From: Perlucidibaca piscinae DSM 21586
GTDB taxonomy: Bacteria > Pseudomonadota > Gammaproteobacteria > Pseudomonadales > Moraxellaceae
Direction of reading: 5' to 3'
Length of the DNA: 64,000 nt
NCBI RefSeq assembly: GCF_000420045.1
Contig: NZ_ATUE01000005.1
Location: 496,001-560,000, forward strand
How positions within the stretch are numbered: position 1 is the first letter of the stretch; each line of letters begins with the position of its first letter. Under the pieces are notes generated by a model that worked only from the letters and a program-made list of their open reading frames with translations, had not been told where the DNA came from and made no database searches. Of the stretch, positions 58,563-64,000 are shown in pieces. Position numbers and translations under genes: made by a program.

Positions 58563-59585
58563 TCATGGGCGGCGGCGTGACGCCAGGCGGGTGCGATACT
58601 CGCCCGGCGTCATGCCGGTCCACTGCCGGAATGCCTTGATGAACACCGTGGCCTCACGAAAGCCCACCCGCAACGCCACTTCCTGAATCGACAGCCCGGT
58701 CTGGCGCAAGGCCAGCATGGCCTGATCGCGGCGCCAGTCATCCTTGATCACCTGAAAGCTGGTGCCTTCGGCATCGAGCTTGCGTCGCAGCGTGCGTCCG
58801 GTCATGAACAGGCCGGCTGCCACCGTGTCGAGATCGGGAGCGGGCAGTCCGTGCTGCATCAGGGCACTGCGCACGCGATGCCCCCAGCTGCCCTGGAACA
58901 CCGGTTTCACGAAGAAGCCCAGCGGCAGTTCGCGAATCAGTTCCTTGAGCTCCTGGCGCGTGCGCGTCACCGGCAGATCCAGCCAGCTGGCCTCGAAGCG
59001 CATGGCGGTATGGTCGTGGTCGAAGAGCTGGGTGCAGGGAAACAGCTGCTGGTATTCCGCGACATGGGCGGGCGCGGAGTAGGCGAAGGTGGCGGCCAGC
59101 AGGCGGATGCGGCGATTGATCAGCCAGCATGCCAGCCGGTACCAGCACAGCAGGATGGTTTCGCTGAGCACATGATCCGGGTCCAGCTCCGGCGCCTGCA
59201 GGGTCAGCGTCAGCTCGGCGCTGCCGTCGTCATGGCGCAGCAGGTGCAGGGCGATGTCGTCGCTGAGCACGCGGTAGAAGTGCGCACCATGGCGCAGCGC
59301 CTCGCCCAGGGTGCCGGCATCCAGAATGGCGTGCATCATCAGGGGAAAGGTGCCGACGCGACTGCGCTGGCGGCAGAAGCCCATGTATTCGTCGCCGGTC
59401 TGCTCCCACATGGCGCGCATCAGGTTGGCGAACTGCACCGGCAGCAGGCGCGTCTCGCTGGCCAGCAGCTCCGGGCTGATGCCGGCCTGCGCCAGCAGGC
59501 GTTCCCGGTCCAGTCCCAGCAGATCGGCACGTGCCAGCATGGCGCGACCGACATGGGGCGACACGGTGTGGTGCAGCGGGTTCAT
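58563..59585 (-). CDS. AraC family transcriptional regulator
   Basis: The 340-residue protein has an N-terminal arabinose-binding-like domain (about 20-190, with VQFANLMRAMWEQTGDEYMG near 50-69, e.g. QTGDEYMGF) and a C-terminal HTH with GRTLRRKLDAEGTSFQVIKDD near 259-279 and EVALRVGFREATVFIKAFRQWTGMTPGEYR (in parts near 303-332). It is similar in plan to the regulator at the other side of the monooxygenase/esterase pair. It is divergent from isovaleryl-CoA dehydrogenase with 194 bases between, and may regulate that operon. Confidence 0.9.
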   Translation of the reverse strand: MNPLHHTVSPHVGRAMLARADLLGLDRERLLAQAGISPELLASETRLLPVQFANLMRAMWEQTGDEYMGFCRQRSRVGTFPLMMHAILDAGTLGEALRHGAHFYRVLSDDIALHLLRHDDGSAELTLTLQAPELDPDHVLSETILLCWYRLACWLINRRIRLLAATFAYSAPAHVAEYQQLFPCTQLFDHDHTAMRFEASWLDLPVTRTRQELKELIRELPLGFFVKPVFQGSWGHRVRSALMQHGLPAPDLDTVAAGLFMTGRTLRRKLDAEGTSFQVIKDDWRRDQAMLALRQTGLSIQEVALRVGFREATVFIKAFRQWTGMTPGEYRTRLASRRRP

Positions 59586-59779
59586 GCCCTGTCCTTTAAT
59601 ATCTGCTTAATGACAGATTGAAGCCGAATTATGGCCTCATGGCAGCATGTCGTGTCCGTTTTTGTCTATTTAATTGCCGGTTTTCTCATTGTCCCGGCGC
59701 GCGGGCACGACCACACTCGGGGCGCAAAACACCCCCCATGTCCGGCCCTGCCGGACCTGCAACGAAAAGAGTGGCCGCC

Positions 59780-60943
59780 ATGCATTATCCCTCCCTCAAT
59801 CATGACCTCGGTGAAACCATCGATGCCCTGCGCGACAGCGTGCGCCAGTTCGTGCTCGCCGAGATCGCGCCGATTGCCGACGAGACCGACCGCAGCAATG
59901 CGTTCCCCATGCTGCTGTGGCGCCGCCTCGGCGACATGGGCCTGCTCGGCATCACCGTGGAGGAGGAGTACGGCGGCGCCGGCCTCGGCTATCTCGCGCA
60001 TACCGTGGTGGTGGAGGAGATCTCGCGCGCCTCGGCGTCCATCGGGCTCTCCTACGGCGCGCATTCCAACCTGTGCGTGAACCAGATCCGCAAGAACGGC
60101 AGCGAGGCGCAGAAGCGCAAGTACCTGCCCCGGCTGATCAGTGGCGAGCATGTGGGGGCGCTGGCCATGTCCGAGCCCAATGCCGGTTCCGACGTGGTCA
60201 GCATGAAGCTGCGCGCCGACCTCAAGGGCGACCGCTACATCCTCAACGGCAACAAGATGTGGATCACCAACGGACCGGATGCCGACGTGCTGGTGGTCTA
60301 TGCCAAGACCGACACCAGCGCCGGTTCGCGCGGCATCACCGCCTTCATCATCGAGAAGGGCATGAAGGGCTTCAGCACCGCGCAGAAGCTGGACAAGCTG
60401 GGCATGCGCGGCTCCAACACCTGCGAGCTGGTGTTCCAGGACTGCGAGGTGCCGGTGGAGAACGTGCTGGGCGCCGTCGGGCGCGGCGTCAACGTGCTCA
60501 TGTCCGGCCTCGACTTCGAGCGCGTGGTGCTGTCCGGCGGCCCGGTCGGGGTCATGGCCGGCTGCCTGGATGTCGTGCTGCCCTACATCCACGAGCGCAA
60601 GCAGTTCGGCCAGGCCATCGGCGAGTTCCAGCTCATGCAGGGCAAGCTTGCCGACATGTACGTCGCGCTCAGCACCAGCCGTGCCTACCTGTACAACGTG
60701 GCACGTGCCTGCGACCGTGGCGAGACCACGCGCAAGGATGCCGCCGGCGTCATTCTCTACACCGCCGAGCGCGCCACCTGGATGGCGGGTGAGGCCATCC
60801 AGTGTCTGGGCGGCAACGGCTACATGAACGAGAACAAGGTCGGCCGCTACTGGCGCGACGCCAAGCTCTTCGAGATCGGTGCCGGCACGTCCGAAATCCG
60901 CCGCATGCTGATCGGCCGCGAGCTGTTCGGCGAAACCATGTAA
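59780..60943 (+). CDS. liuA: Isovaleryl-CoA dehydrogenase
   Basis: The 387-residue acyl-CoA dehydrogenase has AMSEPNAGSDVVSMKL near 132, KMWITNGPDAD near 158, the IVD-type catalytic base in SGLDFERVVLSG (Glu near 247), FGQAIGEFQLMQGKLADMY near 278 (as FGQAIGEFQLMQGK), and LGGNGYMNE near 344 with FEIGAGTSEIRR near 364. Placing the base in the SGLDFER helix and having no Glu at the usual site sorts it with IVD. The ATG at 59780 begins MHYPSLN; upstream in-frame codons are rejected. It leads the AtuA-like and carboxylase genes. Confidence 0.92.
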   Translation: MHYPSLNHDLGETIDALRDSVRQFVLAEIAPIADETDRSNAFPMLLWRRLGDMGLLGITVEEEYGGAGLGYLAHTVVVEEISRASASIGLSYGAHSNLCVNQIRKNGSEAQKRKYLPRLISGEHVGALAMSEPNAGSDVVSMKLRADLKGDRYILNGNKMWITNGPDADVLVVYAKTDTSAGSRGITAFIIEKGMKGFSTAQKLDKLGMRGSNTCELVFQDCEVPVENVLGAVGRGVNVLMSGLDFERVVLSGGPVGVMAGCLDVVLPYIHERKQFGQAIGEFQLMQGKLADMYVALSTSRAYLYNVARACDRGETTRKDAAGVILYTAERATWMAGEAIQCLGGNGYMNENKVGRYWRDAKLFEIGAGTSEIRRMLIGRELFGETM

Positions 60944-60957
60944 CCCGGGGAAAACGC

Positions 60958-62781
60958 ATGAAATCCATCCGCATCGGTTGTGCCTCGGCGTTCTGGGGCG
61001 ACACCAGCACCGCCGCCGAGCAGCTCGTCGCGCACGGCAAGCTGGACTATCTGGTGTTCGACTACCTGGCCGAAGTCACCATGTCCATTCTCGCCGTGCA
61101 GCGCATGAAGGACCCGACCCAGGGCTACGCGCGCGACTTCGTCGATGTCATGACGCCGCTGCTGACCCAGGTCAAGGCACAGGGCATCAAGGTCATCAGC
61201 AATGCCGGCGGCATGAATCTGGCGGCCTGTCGTGATGCCTTGGCGGCGGCCGCTGCTGCGGCCGGCGTGTCGCTGCGCATCGCCGTGGTCGAGGGCGATG
61301 ACCTGACCGCGCGCCAGGGCGAGTTCCGCGAGGCCGGTGTCACCGAGATGGAGAGCGGCTCGGCGTTTCCGGGCATGCTGGTGAGCATGAACGCCTACCT
61401 GGGTGCGCCGGGCGTTGCCGAGGCGCTGCGTCAGGGCGCCGAGGTGGTGCTGACCGGGCGCGGCGTTGACAGTGCCGTGACACTGGGCCCGCTCATGCAC
61501 GAATTCGGCTGGTCGGCCACCGACTACGACAAGCTTGCCCAAGGCTCGCTGGCGGGCCACATCATCGAGTGCGGCGCGCAGTGCACCGGTGGCAACTTCA
61601 CCGACTGGCGCACGGTGGCTGACGGCTACGAGACCATGGGTTTTCCCTTCGTGGACGTGCGCGAAGATGGCAGCTTCCTGGTCGGCAAGCCCGAGGGCAC
61701 TGGCGGCGCGGTGACGGTGGGCACGGTCGGCGAGCAGATGCTCTACGAGATCGGTGATCCGCGTGCCTACCTGCTGCCGGACGTGCGCTGCGACTTCACT
61801 GCCGTCACTCTGAAGCAGATCGCTGCGGACCAGGTGCTGGTCGAGGGTGCCCGCGGCTTCACCCCGCCGGATCGCTACAAGGTCTCCGGCACCACGCCGC
61901 GCGGCAACCGCATCACCGCGACCTTCCTGATGGGCGGCCGCGAGGCCGGCCCCAAGGCCGCGCGCGTGGCGCAGGCGCTGATCCGCAAGTGCGAGACGCT
62001 GTTTGCCGCCAAGGGCTGGGGGCCGTTCAGCGAGACCTCCGTCGAGCTGCTCGGCACCGAGGCCATGTACGGCCCGCAGGCCGCCGCCGGCGCGCTGGCG
62101 ACCCGCGAGGTGGTGGTGAAGATCGCCGCCAAGCACCGCGAGAAGGCCGCGCTGGTGCTGTTCTCCAAGGAGCTGGCTCAGGCCGCGACCGGCATGGCGC
62201 CGGGCCTGTCCGGCTACTTCGGCGGACGTCCCAGCGTGCAGCCCGTGGTGCAGCTGTGGTCCTGCCTGATCCCCAAGCGCGATGTCGCCATCACCGTCGA
62301 TTTCGAGGGCGTGCGCACGCCGGTCGCGGTGATCGAGGGCGAGCCCTTCGATGCCGCCGCGCTGATGCCGCAGGGGACCGGAGAAACCTGGATGCCTGGT
62401 GCCGACGCCGTCGAGGTGCCGCTGCATCGTCTCGCCATCGCGCGCAGCGGCGACAAGGGCGACCACGGCAACATCGGCGTCATGGCGCGCGATCCGGCCT
62501 ACCTGCCCTACCTGCGCGCGGCGCTGACCGAGCAGCGCGTGGCGGCGTACTTCGCCCACCTGATCGCCGCCAACGGTTCGGTGAGTCGCTGGGAGCTGCC
62601 CGGCAGCCACAGCTTCAACTTCCTGCTGCGTCATGCGCTGGGTGGTGGCGGCATCGCCTCGCTGCGCACCGACCCGCAGGCCAAGTGCTTTGCGCAGATG
62701 CTGCTTGATGTGGCCATTCCGGTGCCGGCCGCGGTCGCGGCGGCACTACCCGACACGCCCGCGCCCGTGCGCGGTGCCTGA
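60958..62781 (+). CDS. atuA: AtuA-like (DUF1446) acyl-CoA degradation protein
   Basis: The 607-residue protein matches the acyclic terpene utilization AtuA family (DUF1446) and starts with IRIGCASAFWGDTS (4-17) and LDYLVFDYLAEVTMS near 29. Further blocks are GMNLAAC near 84, LTGRGVDSAVTLGPLMHEFGW in parts near 164-184, HIIECGAQCTGGNFTDW near 201, and a C-terminal part with ARSGDKGDHGNIGVMAR near 494. It is linked to geraniol/citronellol and leucine degradation, with an unproven reaction. It is 14 bases after the IVD gene. Confidence 0.88.
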   Translation: MKSIRIGCASAFWGDTSTAAEQLVAHGKLDYLVFDYLAEVTMSILAVQRMKDPTQGYARDFVDVMTPLLTQVKAQGIKVISNAGGMNLAACRDALAAAAAAAGVSLRIAVVEGDDLTARQGEFREAGVTEMESGSAFPGMLVSMNAYLGAPGVAEALRQGAEVVLTGRGVDSAVTLGPLMHEFGWSATDYDKLAQGSLAGHIIECGAQCTGGNFTDWRTVADGYETMGFPFVDVREDGSFLVGKPEGTGGAVTVGTVGEQMLYEIGDPRAYLLPDVRCDFTAVTLKQIAADQVLVEGARGFTPPDRYKVSGTTPRGNRITATFLMGGREAGPKAARVAQALIRKCETLFAAKGWGPFSETSVELLGTEAMYGPQAAAGALATREVVVKIAAKHREKAALVLFSKELAQAATGMAPGLSGYFGGRPSVQPVVQLWSCLIPKRDVAITVDFEGVRTPVAVIEGEPFDAAALMPQGTGETWMPGADAVEVPLHRLAIARSGDKGDHGNIGVMARDPAYLPYLRAALTEQRVAAYFAHLIAANGSVSRWELPGSHSFNFLLRHALGGGGIASLRTDPQAKCFAQMLLDVAIPVPAAVAAALPDTPAPVRGA

Positions 62782-62808
62782 TCCGCTGACTGACACGAGT
62801 CTGATGAC

Positions 62809-64000
62809 ATGACGATTCTGGAATCCCGAGTCAACACCCAGGACGACACCTTCCGCAGCAACCGCGAGGGCATGCTTGCCGCCGTGGCGGCGCTGCGCGA
62901 GGTCGAGGCCAGCGTGCGCGCCACCGAAGAGAAGGCGCGCGCCAAGTACCACAAGCGCGGCCAGATGCTGCCGCGCGAGCGCGTGCACCTGCTGCTCGAT
63001 CGCGGCTCGCCCTTTCTCGAGCTGTCCACCCTGTGCGGCTACAAGCAGCACGATGACAAGGACGGCTCCCTGGCCGGCGGCAACATGATCGCCGGCATCG
63101 GCTATGTCGAGGGCGTGCGCTGCCTGATCGTGGCCAGCAACTCGGCCATCAAGGGCGGCACCATGACGCCCTGGGGTGTGCAGAAGACGTTGCGCCTTCA
63201 GGAGATCGCGCTGCAGCAGAAGCTGCCGGTGGTGTCGCTGATCGAGTCCGGCGGTGCCAACCTGATGTATCAGGCCGAACTCTTCATTCCCGGTGGCCGC
63301 ACCTTCGCCAACCAGGCGCGCCTGTCGGCGGCCGGCATTCCCCAGGTCACCATCGTGCACGGTTCGTCGACCGCCGGTGGCGCCTACATGCCGGGCCTGT
63401 CCGACTACGTCATCATGGTGCGCAAGAACGCCAAGGTCTTCCTCGCCGGGCCGCCGCTGCTCAAGGCGGCCACCGGCGAGATCGCCGTTGACGAGGACCT
63501 GGGCGGCGCCGAGATGCACTGCCAGCAGGCCGGCACCGCCGAGTTCCTGGCCGAGAACGATGCCGATGCCATCCGCATCGCGCGCGACGTCGTGCGCGGT
63601 CTGCACTGGAATGCCGACCGCCCCGAGGTGCCGCGTCTGCCGGTGCGGGCGCCGCACTACGACATCGAGGAGATCTGCGGCGTGGTCTCCGCCGACTACC
63701 GCAAGCCCTACGATCCGCGCGAGGTCATCGCGCGCCTGGTCGACGGCTCCGAGTTTCTCGAGTTCAAGGTCGAGTACGACCGCCAGACCGTCTGCGGTCG
63801 TGCCGTGATCGACGGTCATGCCGTCGGCATCATCTCCAACAACGGCCCCATCACCACCGCCGGCGCCACCAAGGCCGGCCAGTTCATCCAGCTCTGCTGC
63901 CAGGCCAACATCCCCATCGTCTACCTGATGAACACCACCGGCTACATGGTCGGCTCGGCGTCGGAGCAGGGCGGCATCGTCAAGCACGGCTCCAAGATGA
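62809..64000 (+). CDS. Acyl-CoA carboxylase carboxyltransferase beta subunit (5' part)
   Basis: The first 397 residues are in the window; family members are about 535 long. Motifs are GGTMTPWGVQKTLRLQEIA near 113, VSLIESGGANL near 142, GSSTAGGAYMPGLSDY near 185 (biotin/acyl-CoA oxyanion site), and ATKAGQFIQLCCQANIPIVYLMNTTGYMVG in parts near 356-385. This is the methylcrotonyl- or geranyl-CoA carboxylase type. Start at 62809 gives MTILESRVNTQDD. The AtuA-like gene before it suggests AtuC, while IVD suggests LiuB; I cannot separate them by sight. Confidence 0.88.
   Translation, partial: MTILESRVNTQDDTFRSNREGMLAAVAALREVEASVRATEEKARAKYHKRGQMLPRERVHLLLDRGSPFLELSTLCGYKQHDDKDGSLAGGNMIAGIGYVEGVRCLIVASNSAIKGGTMTPWGVQKTLRLQEIALQQKLPVVSLIESGGANLMYQAELFIPGGRTFANQARLSAAGIPQVTIVHGSSTAGGAYMPGLSDYVIMVRKNAKVFLAGPPLLKAATGEIAVDEDLGGAEMHCQQAGTAEFLAENDADAIRIARDVVRGLHWNADRPEVPRLPVRAPHYDIEEICGVVSADYRKPYDPREVIARLVDGSEFLEFKVEYDRQTVCGRAVIDGHAVGIISNNGPITTAGATKAGQFIQLCCQANIPIVYLMNTTGYMVGSASEQGGIVKHGSKM

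Overview
This 64 kb window is continuous, gene-dense bacterial chromosome of high G+C. Its gene content and order point to a gammaproteobacterium. Long stretches match, by remembered gene order, the Pseudomonas aeruginosa region running gshB - tonB - yqgE - ruvX - pyrB - pyrC' - yggS - proC - yggT - yggU - metX - metW - rdgB - hemW - trmB - thiG - thiS - rpoH - ftsX - ftsE - ftsY - M16 pair - rsmD - TetR/aldehyde dehydrogenase - coaD - ferredoxin - mutM. Accessory catabolic genes (haloalkane dehalogenase, Baeyer-Villiger-type monooxygenase, hormone-sensitive-lipase-type esterases, AtuA/Liu genes) suggest an environmental, hydrocarbon- or lipid-using relative rather than Pseudomonas itself. I cannot name a genus. 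No rRNA, tRNA, IS element, prophage or CRISPR array was seen, and no gene-free stretch exceeds 300 bases.

Layout. 1-6.3 kb: end of an acyltransferase gene, DUF445 and TRIC-type membrane proteins, the yicC/rph RNA-processing pair, an M24 peptidase and a ferritin-like hydrolase. 6.3-12.2 kb: methyltransferase, exonuclease III in the position of Crc, haloalkane dehalogenase, an MqsRA toxin-antitoxin pair on an A+T-richer patch, pirin, an MHS-type transporter and a small lipoprotein. 12.4-27.1 kb: a long run of plus-strand housekeeping genes (pyrimidine, glutathione, proline and methionine synthesis, nucleotide sanitation, haem insertion), with an inactive dihydroorotase paralogue and an intergenic inverted-repeat element carrying two CsrA/RsmA-like hairpins. 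27-35.7 kb: voltage-sensor-like membrane protein, trmB, divergent SDR/esterase genes around an operator, thiG, an orphan Hpt-like protein with a P-loop kinase, then the minus-strand rpoH - DUF423 - thiS - DUF456 operon. 35.9-46.7 kb: ftsYEX, a paired M16 peptidase operon with rsmD and a YheT-type hydrolase, the TetR/aldehyde dehydrogenase pair, an apparent ferredoxin-RlpA fusion, and coaD.

46.8-54.3 kb holds the most interesting set: a large lipoprotein hydrolase, mutM, and an HvfA/bufferin-type modified-peptide locus. The locus has an EGKCG-repeat secreted precursor, a DUF692 (MNIO) enzyme, a DUF2063 partner, a divergent DoxX protein, and an ECF sigma factor with a zinc-finger anti-sigma that ends in a histidine-rich tail. 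I infer a metal-stress (probably copper) response in which the sigma factor switches on production of a post-translationally modified metal-binding peptide.

54.4-64 kb: rpmB/rpmG with a clear terminator, a monooxygenase-esterase pair bracketed by two AraC-family regulators, and the start of a branched-chain or terpenoid acyl-CoA degradation operon (isovaleryl-CoA dehydrogenase, AtuA-like protein, acyl-CoA carboxylase beta subunit) that runs off the window.
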